A stretch of 64,000 bases of DNA from Marinobacter sp. F4218 (GTDB lineage Bacteria; Pseudomonadota; Gammaproteobacteria; Pseudomonadales; Oleiphilaceae): NCBI RefSeq assembly GCF_019443085.1, contig NZ_JAHZIL010000003.1, positions 496,001 through 560,000 of the forward strand. Reading direction: 5' to 3'. A program made the translations under genes and the position numbers. The notes beneath the pieces are model-generated. The model worked only from the letters and a program-made list of their open reading frames with translations. It was not told the origin of the DNA and did no database searches. Shown in pieces: positions 10,766 through 19,182 of the stretch (position 1 is the first letter of the stretch; the number at the start of each line of letters is the position of its first letter).

Positions 10766-12565
10766 TCAGATGGCGAAGGCTTCCTCCGGCATGTCCATCA
10801 GGCTGTCTGCGCCTGCCAGCATGCTTTCAGCATGTGCCTTGGCGCGAGGCAGCATGCGCTTGAAGTAGAAGCGAGCAGTCTGCACCTTCGCATTGTAGAA
10901 CATCTCTTCAGATGTTCCGTCCGCCATCTTGTCCAGTGCAACCTTGGCCATCCGGGCCCACAGGTAGGCAAACACGGCGTAACCGGAGTACATCAGGTAG
11001 TCTACCGATGCAGCACCCACTTCTTCACGGTTCTTCATGGCGGTCATACCAACCTTCATGGTCAGGTCGCCCCACTCCTTGTTCATTGCAGCCAGCGGCT
11101 CAAGGAATTCATTCAGTTGCTCATTGTCGGCGTTTTCCTTGCAGAACACGTGTACCTGCTTGGTGAAGCCCTTGAGGGACTCGCCCTGGGTCATCAGAAC
11201 CTTACGGCCCAGCAGATCCAGTGCCTGGATACCGGTAGTACCTTCGTAAATCATGCCGATTCGGGCATCGCGTACGTTCTGCTCCATACCCCACTCGGAA
11301 ATGAAGCCGTGGCCACCGAACACCTGCATGCCGAGGTTGGCCGCTTCGTAACCGATCTCGGTCAGGAACGCCTTGGCGATCGGCGTCAGGAAGCCCAATG
11401 CTTCATCGGCTGCTTTGCGATCTTCTTCGGTCTTGCCGCTGTGAACAATGTCAGCCTGCTGGGCTGTCAGATAGATTAGCGCACGGGCGCCTTCAGCAAC
11501 CGCTTTCTGGGTCAGCAGCATACGACGAACGTCCGGGTGCACGATGATCGGATCGGCAATGCCCTCCGGATTCTTCGGGCCGCTCAGGGATCGCATGGCC
11601 AGACGCTCCTTGGCGTATGCCAGCGAACCCTGGAAGCCGAGTTCGGCGGCACCCAGACCCTGGATAGCGGTACCGATACGGGCGGTGTTCATGAACGTGA
11701 ACATGCAGTTCAGGCCCTTGTTTTCCGGACCGATCAACCAGCCCTTGGCGCCGTCAAAGTTCATCACGCAGGTGGCATTGCCGTGGATACCCATCTTGTG
11801 CTCAATGGAGCCACAGGAAACGGCGTTGCGCTCGCCTGAGGAGCCGTCCTCGTTCGGGAGGTTCTTGGGAACGATAAACAGGGAAATACCCTTGGTGCCT
11901 TCCGGAGCTCCCGGCAGGCGGGCCAGAACGATGTGGACGATGTTGTCGGCCATGTCGTGCTCACCGGCGGAGATGAAGATCTTGGTGCCGGTGATGGAGT
12001 AGGTGCCGTCGGCATTCGGCTCGGCCTTGGAACGGAGGGTGCCCAGATCAGAACCACAGTGCGGCTCGGTCAGGCACATGGTGCCGGTCCACTCGCCACT
12101 GATCAGCTTGGTCAGGTAGGTCTGCTTCTGTTCTTCGGTTCCATGAGCCTCGATGGTGTTGGTTGCACCGTGGCTCAGACCAGGATACATGCCCCAGGAC
12201 CAGTTGGCAGTACCAACCATTTCGCTCATGACCAGGCCCAGCGAATGCGGCAGGCCCTGGCCGCCGTAGTTGGGGTCTGCGGTCATGGACGGCCAGCCGC
12301 CCTCGACATACTGCTGATAGGCTTCCTTGAAGCCTGTCGGTGTTTTCACACCGTCCTCGCTCCAGGTACAACCCTCTTTATCACCCACCTGGTTCAGCGG
12401 AGACAGAACCTGCTCACAGAACTTGGCACCTTCCCCGATAATGGCATCCACCATGTCCGGAGTCGCGTCTTCGGCACCTTCAAGGTTTGCGTAGTGCTGC
12501 TCACTGTCCAGCAGCTCGTTCATTACAAATTTGATGTCACGCAGGGGCGCTTTGTATTCAGGCAT
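10766..12565 (-). CDS. Acyl-CoA dehydrogenase, long form, second paralogue
   Basis: 599 residues with the same domain order as its neighbour, including TEPHCGSDLG and the catalytic-Glu motif IYEGTTGIQALDL. The start at 12565 (MPEYKAPLRDIKF) is chosen because it aligns with the paralogue and has GAGGTGG just upstream; an upstream ATG at 12637 would add 24 residues. The enzyme is expected in fatty-acid beta-oxidation. Support comes from the promoter region, where two overlapping PsrA-type boxes lie about 100 bases upstream; the sister gene has none that I can see, so the two may respond to different signals. Confidence 0.92.
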   Translation of the reverse strand: MPEYKAPLRDIKFVMNELLDSEQHYANLEGAEDATPDMVDAIIGEGAKFCEQVLSPLNQVGDKEGCTWSEDGVKTPTGFKEAYQQYVEGGWPSMTADPNYGGQGLPHSLGLVMSEMVGTANWSWGMYPGLSHGATNTIEAHGTEEQKQTYLTKLISGEWTGTMCLTEPHCGSDLGTLRSKAEPNADGTYSITGTKIFISAGEHDMADNIVHIVLARLPGAPEGTKGISLFIVPKNLPNEDGSSGERNAVSCGSIEHKMGIHGNATCVMNFDGAKGWLIGPENKGLNCMFTFMNTARIGTAIQGLGAAELGFQGSLAYAKERLAMRSLSGPKNPEGIADPIIVHPDVRRMLLTQKAVAEGARALIYLTAQQADIVHSGKTEEDRKAADEALGFLTPIAKAFLTEIGYEAANLGMQVFGGHGFISEWGMEQNVRDARIGMIYEGTTGIQALDLLGRKVLMTQGESLKGFTKQVHVFCKENADNEQLNEFLEPLAAMNKEWGDLTMKVGMTAMKNREEVGAASVDYLMYSGYAVFAYLWARMAKVALDKMADGTSEEMFYNAKVQTARFYFKRMLPRAKAHAESMLAGADSLMDMPEEAFAI

Positions 12566-12665
12566 GGAATCCACCTCGGTTTTCGGTCTCAGCTGAATCT
12601 GGTCTGACAGCTTCTGGCCTTGGGTTTGCTCAGACACCGCAGCGCGCTGCGCCGCGGCCTTAATT

Positions 12666-12692
12666 AAACACTTGTTTGAAACATACGTTTAC
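12666..12692. promoter_or_regulatory. Two overlapping PsrA-like operator boxes
   Basis: TAAACACTTGTTTG (12666-12679) and GAAACATACGTTTA (12679-12692) share one G. Both follow the published Pseudomonas PsrA pattern, a G/C-AAAC half, a 2-4 base gap and GTTT-G/C, here with a 4-base gap. PsrA is a TetR-type repressor released by long-chain acyl-CoA that controls beta-oxidation genes. Placement upstream of an acyl-CoA dehydrogenase fits; the regulator itself is not in the window. Confidence 0.65.
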
Positions 12693-12990
12693 AGGCACAG
12701 AATTGTCAATAGTCGGAACAAAAATTTGTGTTGCCGTGTGTGACTCCCAGGGGCGCCAACAAGCAAATACAAGCAGTTGCGAATCGGGGGAATTTCAGGA
12801 CGAAAGGGTTCTGGATTTCAGGCGGACGCTCTGACAATCCACATCTTCTCAACGCTCGCTTGGGGATCCCCCTGAACGGAGGCACGTCGATGAAAACTTC
12901 CCGGCCTATCGCCTATTGGGCAGCATCGGGCCCACACCGGACACGGGAAAAGAGGGAATATTCGGGGGGTATGGCAGTCACGAACGCTAC
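12693..12990. other. Gene-free interval
   Basis: About 300 bases with no convincing gene. The upstream region of the dehydrogenase gene occupies the left end. A GGAGG at 12879-12883 precedes an ATG at 12890, but the 61-codon frame there runs into the antisense of the next gene and has no recognisable protein character. A short palindrome GGGGATCCCC lies near 12863. Confidence 0.5.
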
Positions 12991-13236
12991 TCAGGCCATG
13001 ATATCCAGAAGTGTACCCAGGGTCTCGTCTGCGGCTTTAACAACCTGTGCAGACGCTTCGACACTGCGCTCGTAGAGCTTCAGGTCAATGATCGGCTCAA
13101 TCAGGTTTCCGGCGCCCTGGGCGGTCCCCTGGGGACCATCAGCTCCACCGCGCGCTATTTTGCGAGCGGCGCTCTCCATGCCCATCATGCCGTCCTGAAT
13201 ACCCTGAATGCCCACGGCGAGCGTGTTGTTCAACAT
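12991..13236 (-). CDS. Mini flagellar-rod-like protein (FlgE/FlgG ends only)
   Basis: An 81-residue protein whose N-terminus MLNNTLAVGIQGIQDGMMGM resembles the helical opening of axial flagellar proteins, and whose end (YERSVEASAQVVKAADETL, then GTLLDI) resembles the FlgE/F/G C-terminal helix (AQRAYEANAKVI..ADEMLGTLL). The variable middle domains are absent. The start is supported by GGAAG upstream. It could be a free-standing relic or a small structural protein; similar short proteins are known in pseudomonads but their role is unclear. It lies 51 bases after bioD on the same strand, far from any flagellar rod operon. Confidence 0.7.
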   Translation of the reverse strand: MLNNTLAVGIQGIQDGMMGMESAARKIARGGADGPQGTAQGAGNLIEPIIDLKLYERSVEASAQVVKAADETLGTLLDIMA

Positions 13237-13287
13237 AACCAATACTTCCGATGACCGATTATTGACTCCAGTAAGCCACATTTTTGG

Positions 13288-13980
13288 TCAATTTTCAAAC
13301 AACTGGTCGATTTTCAGATAACTCGCCAGGGCAACAGGGTCGGCACTTTCCTGCCAGGGCAACACACCAAGGCACGGCGTCCTCATGTGGGTGAGAAGGT
13401 AATTCAGCGTCTCCTGCTCAGAGGCCATCGATTCCGGTTCCACACGGTTGGCGACCCAACCAGCGACCTCCAGGCCGTCAGCCCGGATGGCTTCCGCTGT
13501 CAGCAAGGCATGATTGATACATCCGAGTTTCAGGGCGACCACCAGAATCACTGGCATCCCCAGTTCCCGGGGCATGGCCGAATAGGTTTCGCGGTCGTTC
13601 AGGGGAACCCGCCAGCCACCAGCACCCTCAACCAGCAACAGGTCGGCCGGCCGAATCTGAAGCCCGCGGCAGAAGCCGATCAGGCGCTGCGCCGTGACAT
13701 TTTTGCCCGCTTGCGCAGCGGCAACGTGAGGCGCAATGGCAGGTTCCAGCGCAATCGGGTTGATCTGATCGTAAGTCAGAGGCTCCGTGATCGCGTTCTG
13801 CAGGGCCAACGCGTCCTCATTGCGCAGTCCGTCGGCTGTCGATTCGCAGCCGGAAGCTATCGGCTTCATGGCCAGAGTGCGCTTGCCCTCTGCCTTTGCC
13901 AACTCAAGGATCGCCGCCGAGATCATGGTCTTGCCCACCCCGGTATCGGTGCCTGTAACAAAATAGGATTTCTTGGCCAT
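13288..13980 (-). CDS. bioD: Dethiobiotin synthetase
   Basis: 230 residues starting MAKKSYFVTGTDTGVGKT, which contains the BioD P-loop. Other signatures are KPIASGCE and EGAGGWRVPL. BioD closes the ureido ring of dethiobiotin from DAPA, CO2 and ATP. A longer frame to 14055 overlaps bioC and is less likely. It is the last biotin gene of the bioB-F-C-D unit, 37 bases after bioC. Confidence 0.95.
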   Translation of the reverse strand: MAKKSYFVTGTDTGVGKTMISAAILELAKAEGKRTLAMKPIASGCESTADGLRNEDALALQNAITEPLTYDQINPIALEPAIAPHVAAAQAGKNVTAQRLIGFCRGLQIRPADLLLVEGAGGWRVPLNDRETYSAMPRELGMPVILVVALKLGCINHALLTAEAIRADGLEVAGWVANRVEPESMASEQETLNYLLTHMRTPCLGVLPWQESADPVALASYLKIDQLFEN

Positions 13981-14017
13981 GCCTTCCGTGTTTCCTGAAT
14001 GGGTTGTGGTGAGATAG

Positions 14018-14866
14018 CTAGTCCGCCGAACCCCAGTCCACCCACGCCGCCTCATAACTTGCGATCACGGTGCCGTCTGCCTCTCTCGGATACTGTCTGC
14101 ACATTGCGCGTACGCGACCAGGCGCAGTCAGGGTCTTTCTGCGACCTTCACTCTTGAAGCCGGCCCCCAGCTGCTTTAGCTCAGCGGCCAGCGCGACGGG
14201 CGAGGCATAGGGCAACTGCAGGGTCCGGGTTTCGACGGAGGCACCGGGCAACTCACCCGCTACCCGCGCCTGCAGGAAGGATTCAGTCTCAAAACGGTTC
14301 ACGTGGGGGCGCCCCGGATCGGCGGAAGCCCAGGCACCCACCAATTCCCGCAGCGTCCCGTCCAGTAGGGTCGAGACCATCAGTCTGCCGCCAGGCCTTA
14401 GCAGGCGTCGGCACTGGGCAAACACCGGTCCCGGATCGGCACACCACTGAATCATCAGGTTGCTGAAAACAACATCAAAACTGCAGTCCGGCAGCGGTAA
14501 AGCCTCAGCATCGGCGACGAGCCAGTCAATATCTGCATCGCTCTGTTCGCTGGCTCTCCGGATCATAGCCGGCGAGAGATCCACGCCCGTCACCCGTGCT
14601 GATGGCCACATCTGAGACAACCTGCGGGCGAACCAGCCTGTCCCGCAGCCAAGGTCCAGGACGCGGAGCGGACGGAGGCTATTCTCGCCGGATTCGAGCT
14701 TATGGCACATAACCTCACCCATCCGGCGCTGCAGCCGGGAGGCATTCTCGTAGGTGGCGCAGGCATTTCCGAATTGCTTTGAAATCAGGGACTTTTCTGC
14801 AATCTCTTTTTCTGGCGGCGCGTAAGGTTCTGTTGCCTCGGCATGAAGGCAGGCCGCAGCAGTCAT
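14018..14866 (-). CDS. bioC: Malonyl-ACP O-methyltransferase
   Basis: A 282-residue class I SAM methyltransferase with motif I VLDLGCGTGWFARRL, then VTGVDLSPAMI, and the BioC-type block FSNLMIQWCADP. BioC methylates malonyl-ACP so that fatty-acid synthase can build pimeloyl-ACP. The ATG overlaps the bioF TGA, so the start is firm. In many relatives bioH sits between bioF and bioC; here the two genes overlap directly. Confidence 0.93.
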   Translation of the reverse strand: MTAAACLHAEATEPYAPPEKEIAEKSLISKQFGNACATYENASRLQRRMGEVMCHKLESGENSLRPLRVLDLGCGTGWFARRLSQMWPSARVTGVDLSPAMIRRASEQSDADIDWLVADAEALPLPDCSFDVVFSNLMIQWCADPGPVFAQCRRLLRPGGRLMVSTLLDGTLRELVGAWASADPGRPHVNRFETESFLQARVAGELPGASVETRTLQLPYASPVALAAELKQLGAGFKSEGRRKTLTAPGRVRAMCRQYPREADGTVIASYEAAWVDWGSAD

Positions 14867-16038
14867 ACCGCCACATCCTGCTTTGCCAGCAGATGGCGGC
14901 ATTCTGCCAGGGCCTGCAGCAGGCGATCCAGATCCGACTGGCTGTGAGCAGCACTGAAAGTAACCCGCAACCGTGCCTCTCCCTCCGGCACCGTGGGCGG
15001 CCGGATCGCCGTTACCAGCAGCCCCCGCTCTTCCAGAGCGTGACTCAGTTCGAGCGCGGTCCAGTTATCGCCCACCATGATGGGCTGAATGGGGGTCTGG
15101 GACGGCATCAACTGATACCCGAGGGCGCATGCCTCTGTGCGAAACCGATCGACCAGCGCCTGAAGGTGCTGTCGGCGCTCATCATCTTTCTCGATCAGGT
15201 CAATACTGGCCCTGGTCGCGACCGCAATCGCCGGCGGCATGGCCGTGGTGTAGATGTAGGTCCGTGCCTTCTGAACCAGGTAATCCATCAGCACCGGGGA
15301 CCCGGCCACGAAAGCGCCACTGGTACCCACAGCCTTGCCCAGCGTCCCAATAAGCACGGGCACGTCAGCTTCGGACAGTCCCTGAGCGGCAATGCTGCCG
15401 CGCCCCTCGGGGCCGAGCACACCAATGCCGTGGGCGTCGTCAACAACCAGCAGGGCGTCATGCTCCCGGCACACCCTCGCCAATTCCTTCAGCGGAGCGA
15501 CATCGCCATCCATGCTGAATACGCCATCGGTTACCACCAGCTTGTGCCCGGATGTCTGCGCCAGCATTGCCTCCAGCTCGCCGACATCGCCGTGGGGGTA
15601 CCGCCTTACCCGGGCCCGACTGAGAATGCAGCCATCAATGATGGAGGCATGATTGAGGCGATCGGAGAAGATCGTATCGCCGCGTCCGGCCAACGCCGAA
15701 ATCACGCCCATATTGGCCATGTAACCCGTGGAGAAGAACAGCGCGGAGCTGCGCCCGGTAAAGCTGGCAAGACGTTGTTCCAGCTCGTGGTGAGCATCGT
15801 GATGGCCACAGATCAGGTGCGAGGCCGCGCCACCGAGACCGGTCTCGGGCAGCGCATCCCGGAGGGCGTCGATGTTGGCAGGATTGTTGGCCAATCCAAG
15901 ATAATCGTTGCTACAGAAGGACAGCAGGGACCTGCCATCGGACGTTAACGCCGGCCGCTGTGGGCCAGAGATCTGCCGACGGGTCCGATAGAGACCCGCC
16001 GTTTTCCTCTGAGCAAGCTCGCCTTCAAAGTCACGCAC
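14863..16038 (-). CDS. bioF: 8-amino-7-oxononanoate synthase
   Basis: A 391-residue alpha-oxoamine synthase. The PLP-binding Lys is in LIGTLGKAVGTSGAF, preceded by VVDDAHGIGVLG and LFFSTGYMANMG. It condenses pimeloyl-ACP with L-alanine. The start is a GTG at 16038 with GGGGTG upstream, 20 bases after the bioB stop; the first residues MRDFEGEL match family N-termini. Confidence 0.95.
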   Translation of the reverse strand: MRDFEGELAQRKTAGLYRTRRQISGPQRPALTSDGRSLLSFCSNDYLGLANNPANIDALRDALPETGLGGAASHLICGHHDAHHELEQRLASFTGRSSALFFSTGYMANMGVISALAGRGDTIFSDRLNHASIIDGCILSRARVRRYPHGDVGELEAMLAQTSGHKLVVTDGVFSMDGDVAPLKELARVCREHDALLVVDDAHGIGVLGPEGRGSIAAQGLSEADVPVLIGTLGKAVGTSGAFVAGSPVLMDYLVQKARTYIYTTAMPPAIAVATRASIDLIEKDDERRQHLQALVDRFRTEACALGYQLMPSQTPIQPIMVGDNWTALELSHALEERGLLVTAIRPPTVPEGEARLRVTFSAAHSQSDLDRLLQALAECRHLLAKQDVAV

Positions 16039-16058
16039 AATATCACCCCGGAATTCGG

Positions 16059-17135
16059 TCAGGACGCCGCGGATTCCCGTGTCGCGTCATAGAACATGTG
16101 GCGGGTCGCCTCATACTCCACCGCTTCGGCAATTGCCTCTTCTTCCTGCTCCTCGGAGGCGCACTGTTCACGCTGTTCCGGACGGATCCCCAGACGGCGG
16201 AAGAGCTCCATATCGGCGTCAGCCTCTGGGTTGGCAGTGGTCAGCAGCTTCTCGCCATAGAAAATGGAGTTCGCACCGGCCATGAAGCACAGCGCCTGCA
16301 TCTGTTCGTTCATGTTCTCCCGGCCTGCAGAGAGCCGGACGTGGGAGGCCGGCATCATGATCCGAGCCACCGCAATAATACGAACGAAATCAAAAGGATC
16401 AAGATCCTCCACGTCCTCCATGGGGGTTCCCTTGACCTTCACCAGCATGTTCACAGGCACACTCTCCGGATGGTGTGGCAGGTTTGCCAGCTGCATCAGC
16501 AACCCGACCCGGTCGTCATCGTCCTCACCCATACCCATGATGCCGCCACAGCAGACCTTCATTCCCGCCTTGCGTACGTTATCCAGGGTATCCAGGCGGT
16601 CCTGATAGGTACGGGTGGTGATGATGTGGCTGTAGTATTTCTCAGAGGTATCCAGGTTGTGGTTGTAATAATCCAGCCCGGCGTCCGCCAGTTCCTTCGC
16701 CTGGTATTCCTCCAGCATGCCCAGGGTCATGCAGGTCTCCAGCCCCAGGGATTTCACCTGTTTCACCATATCCAGGACATAGGGCATATCCTTTTTGGAC
16801 GGGCTGCGCCAGGCAGCTCCCATGCAGAAGCGGGAAGCCCCCTTGCCCTTGGCGGCCTTGGCTTCAGCCACCACCTTCTCAATTTCCAGCAACTTTTCCT
16901 TCTCGAGACCGGTGTTGTAGTGGCCACTCTGCGGGCAGTACTTGCAGTCCTCCGGGCAGGCGCCAGTTTTGATAGAGAGCAGGGTACTGACCTGAACTTC
17001 ATTCGGATCAAAGTGCTGACGATGAACACTCTGGGCGCGAAACAGGAGGTCGTTGAATGGCAGCGCGAACAGATCGCGTGCTTCCTGCAGCGTCCAGTCG
17101 TGACGAATTTCCGAGGAGGTGGCTGTAGCGGTCAT
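16059..17135 (-). CDS. bioB: Biotin synthase
   Basis: A 358-residue radical-SAM enzyme with the CxxxCxxC cluster motif in [14 protein letters not shown] (Cys60, Cys64, Cys67). GAAWRSP and the later Arg/Cys residues fit the sacrificial [2Fe-2S] site. It inserts sulfur into dethiobiotin. AGGA lies 8 bases before the ATG. It leads the biotin operon; two BirA-type operators lie directly upstream, so repression by holo-BirA is likely. The C-terminal 30 residues are Glu-rich. Confidence 0.97.
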   Translation of the reverse strand: MTATATSSEIRHDWTLQEARDLFALPFNDLLFRAQSVHRQHFDPNEVQVSTLLSIKTGACPEDCKYCPQSGHYNTGLEKEKLLEIEKVVAEAKAAKGKGASRFCMGAAWRSPSKKDMPYVLDMVKQVKSLGLETCMTLGMLEEYQAKELADAGLDYYNHNLDTSEKYYSHIITTRTYQDRLDTLDNVRKAGMKVCCGGIMGMGEDDDDRVGLLMQLANLPHHPESVPVNMLVKVKGTPMEDVEDLDPFDFVRIIAVARIMMPASHVRLSAGRENMNEQMQALCFMAGANSIFYGEKLLTTANPEADADMELFRRLGIRPEQREQCASEEQEEEAIAEAVEYEATRHMFYDATRESAAS

Positions 17136-17145
17136 GTGAGAGTCC

Positions 17146-17175
17146 TGTTAACCTTTTCCGGTCTCTGGGTTTACG
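17146..17175. promoter_or_regulatory. BirA-type operator, bioB-proximal
   Basis: TGTTAACC, a 14-base gap, and GGTTTACG. This fits the conserved BirA site TTGTAAACC-N14/15-GGTTTACAA. It begins 11 bases upstream of the bioB ATG, so it overlaps the probable leader or promoter of the biotin operon. Confidence 0.7.
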
Positions 17176-17207
17176 GATGAAACAGATGATAAAGGGCCTG
17201 AACTGGC

Positions 17208-17237
17208 TGTCAACCTTAATGGAACTAAAGGTTAACA
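17208..17237. promoter_or_regulatory. BirA-type operator, comF-proximal
   Basis: TGTCAACC, a 14-base gap, and GGTTAACA. It has the same half-site type and spacing as the operator at 17146-17175; the two centres are 62 bases apart. The right half overlaps the AAAGG that probably serves as the comF ribosome-binding site. It may cooperate with the first site or reach into comF expression. Confidence 0.7.
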
Positions 17238-17242
17238 GCGAA

Positions 17243-17920
17243 ATGACAGCCGGATTGTGCGTAGCATGCCTTTCGGGCAATGCTTTCAATGGCTTATGCA
17301 TGGCCTGCCACGATGACCTGCCGGCCAACCAGTGGCAATGCCGGACCTGCGCCCTGCCCCTTCCACACTCCGCCCGCGTCGCTACCTGCGGAGACTGCGT
17401 TTCCTCTCCCCCGCCCTTCAGGCGCTCACTGACTCCATGGCGATACCAGTTTCCGGTCGACAAGATGATTGGGCGTTTCAAGTACAACAGCCAGCGCCAG
17501 TTCGCCCGCCCCCTGATTGCCGGCCTCGGGCGATACCTTGTCGAGCAGCTCAAGCAGAATCCCGACCTCAAACCCGAGGCGCTGATTCCAACCCCCATGT
17601 ACCGGCAACGGCGCCGCAAGCGCGGCTTCAATCAGGCCCAGGAAATCGCTGAACAGATAGGCAGGCAACTCGACATCCCTGTCGCCGCCGGCCTGGTGCG
17701 ACGAAAACAGAACGTCAGGGCCCAGCGGGAACTGAACCGCCACGAACGACTGGACAATCTTAGAGGGGTTTTCGAGATCCGTGGCCCGGTACCGGAGCAC
17801 ATTGCCATCGTAGACGACGTTGTAACCACCGGTGCGACTGTACGCACACTGGCATCACTGCTGCGGGAACACGGAGCCAGGGACATACAGGTCTGGGCCC
17901 TGGCGCGAACGCCCGCCTAG
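17243..17920 (+). CDS. comF: ComF family phosphoribosyltransferase-like protein
   Basis: 225 residues. The N-terminus carries three CxxC pairs (CVAC, CMAC plus CRTC, CGDC) typical of ComF zinc fingers. The rest is a phosphoribosyltransferase fold with the PRPP-loop motif IAIVDDVVTTGATV near residue 195. ComF is needed for DNA uptake in naturally competent bacteria, acting in the cytoplasm on incoming single strands. The start at 17243 begins just before the first CxxC. It diverges from bioB and its stop overlaps the convergent oxidoreductase gene. Confidence 0.9.
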   Translation: MTAGLCVACLSGNAFNGLCMACHDDLPANQWQCRTCALPLPHSARVATCGDCVSSPPPFRRSLTPWRYQFPVDKMIGRFKYNSQRQFARPLIAGLGRYLVEQLKQNPDLKPEALIPTPMYRQRRRKRGFNQAQEIAEQIGRQLDIPVAAGLVRRKQNVRAQRELNRHERLDNLRGVFEIRGPVPEHIAIVDDVVTTGATVRTLASLLREHGARDIQVWALARTPA

Positions 17921-19026
17921 ACCAGCTTCGCTTTCACCCGATCGGCAATGGCGAGACAGGAGGTCAGCCCGGGAGACTCAATGCCAAACAGGTTCACGAC
18001 ACCATCGATCCCGTGATCCTCCGGACCCTCGATGCGGAAATCGCAAACCCCGCCATCGGGCCCCGCCAGCTTTGGCCGAATGCCCGCGTACGCTGGCTGA
18101 AGCCGGCTCTCGTCAAGGCCCGGCCACCAGCTCCGGATGCTACTTATGAAATGACGGGCTCGAGCGGGATCGACCGAATAATCCTCGTTTTCAATCCATT
18201 CCACATCGGGGCCGAATCGTGCCTGTCCGGCAAGATCCAGCGTGAGGTGCACCCCCAGACCTCCGGGTTCGGGAACAGGGTAAATCAGGTTATCGAAGGG
18301 GTGGCGACCGCTGTAACTGAAGTAAACGCCCCGGGCCAGCCACTGACGTGGCTTCTGGGAAGCCGGCAACCCGAGCCATGCCCGTGCCAGATCGGCAGCG
18401 CCCAGGCCGGCAGCGTTGACGACATTGCGGGCTTCCAGAACCAAAGGCAGGTCGCCACCAATGCGCAGGCGGTGACGAGGCCCTGACGTTTCCACTGCCG
18501 TCACCGGGGCTCTCAACACCAGCCGGCCGCCGGCATCTTCAAACGCCCCCAGCAGGGACAGCATCAAAGCGTGGCTGTCGACGATGCCGGTTTCCGGAGA
18601 CCAGAGTCCCGCAGATGCGGTGAGGTCTGGCAGCTTCCTAACCAGCGCGGCTCCCGACACCAGGTTCAGGGCTACCCCATTAAGCGAGGCCCGATGCCGG
18701 ATCAGATCCAGGCTTTCCGCCTGGCGATCCGATGTCGCCACGATCCACTTCCCGCACTTTCGATACCCAATTTTGTGTTCCTCGCAGTACCGGTAGAGCT
18801 GCTGGCGTCCTTCCACGCACAGGCGGGCCTTTAAGCTGCCTTCCGGGTAATAGATACCGGCATGGATCACCTCGCTGTTGCGGGACGAAATGCCGCCACC
18901 AAACCGGTCACCTGCTTCAAGAACCAGGACCTCATGCCCTGCCAGTGCCAGCGACCGGGCAACGGCCAGACCAACCACTCCGGCCCCGATGACGACCGTT
19001 TGTATTTCCAGGGACTCCTGCGACAC
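17917..19026 (-). CDS. FAD-dependent oxidoreductase, LhgO-like
   Basis: A 369-residue DAO-superfamily flavoprotein. The dinucleotide-binding motif is VVIGAGVVGLAVARSLA at the N-terminus, followed by SSRNSEVIHAGIYYPEGSLKA, a block characteristic of L-2-hydroxyglutarate oxidases/dehydrogenases. It ends with a second FAD contact (NLFGIESPGLTSCLAIAD). The likely reaction is oxidation of L-2-hydroxyglutarate or a related 2-hydroxy acid. GTG start with GGAGA upstream. The 3' end overlaps comF by four bases. No functional link with the neighbours is evident. Confidence 0.82.
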   Translation of the reverse strand: MSQESLEIQTVVIGAGVVGLAVARSLALAGHEVLVLEAGDRFGGGISSRNSEVIHAGIYYPEGSLKARLCVEGRQQLYRYCEEHKIGYRKCGKWIVATSDRQAESLDLIRHRASLNGVALNLVSGAALVRKLPDLTASAGLWSPETGIVDSHALMLSLLGAFEDAGGRLVLRAPVTAVETSGPRHRLRIGGDLPLVLEARNVVNAAGLGAADLARAWLGLPASQKPRQWLARGVYFSYSGRHPFDNLIYPVPEPGGLGVHLTLDLAGQARFGPDVEWIENEDYSVDPARARHFISSIRSWWPGLDESRLQPAYAGIRPKLAGPDGGVCDFRIEGPEDHGIDGVVNLFGIESPGLTSCLAIADRVKAKLV

Positions 19027-19113
19027 CCGACGTTTCTCCAGAATTCAGCTTTGGATTTAACGAAGCATAACCGATCGGGCAATTGTTCCGGAAAATCCCC
19101 GGCCGTGAGGCCT

Positions 19114-19130
19114 CCGCGTTGATTACGCGG
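19114..19130. promoter_or_regulatory. Inverted repeat in a divergent promoter region
   Basis: CCGCGT and ACGCGG flank a 5-base centre, between the oxidoreductase gene and the membrane-protein gene. A TATACT lies at 19145-19150, a possible -10 for the plus-strand gene. Operator identity is unknown. Confidence 0.35.
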
Positions 19131-19182
19131 ACCACCATACAGGTTATACTGACGCTCTGGACGCAGCGGATGGAGCCCGGTG

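Noticed and set aside
12890-13075. 61-codon plus-strand frame with GGAGG before the ATG
   Set aside because: The second half is antisense to the flagellar-like small gene, composition is not protein-like and no partner is apparent.
14779-15948. 389-codon plus-strand frame opposite bioF/bioC
   Set aside because: Antisense shadow; bioF on the minus strand has all family motifs.
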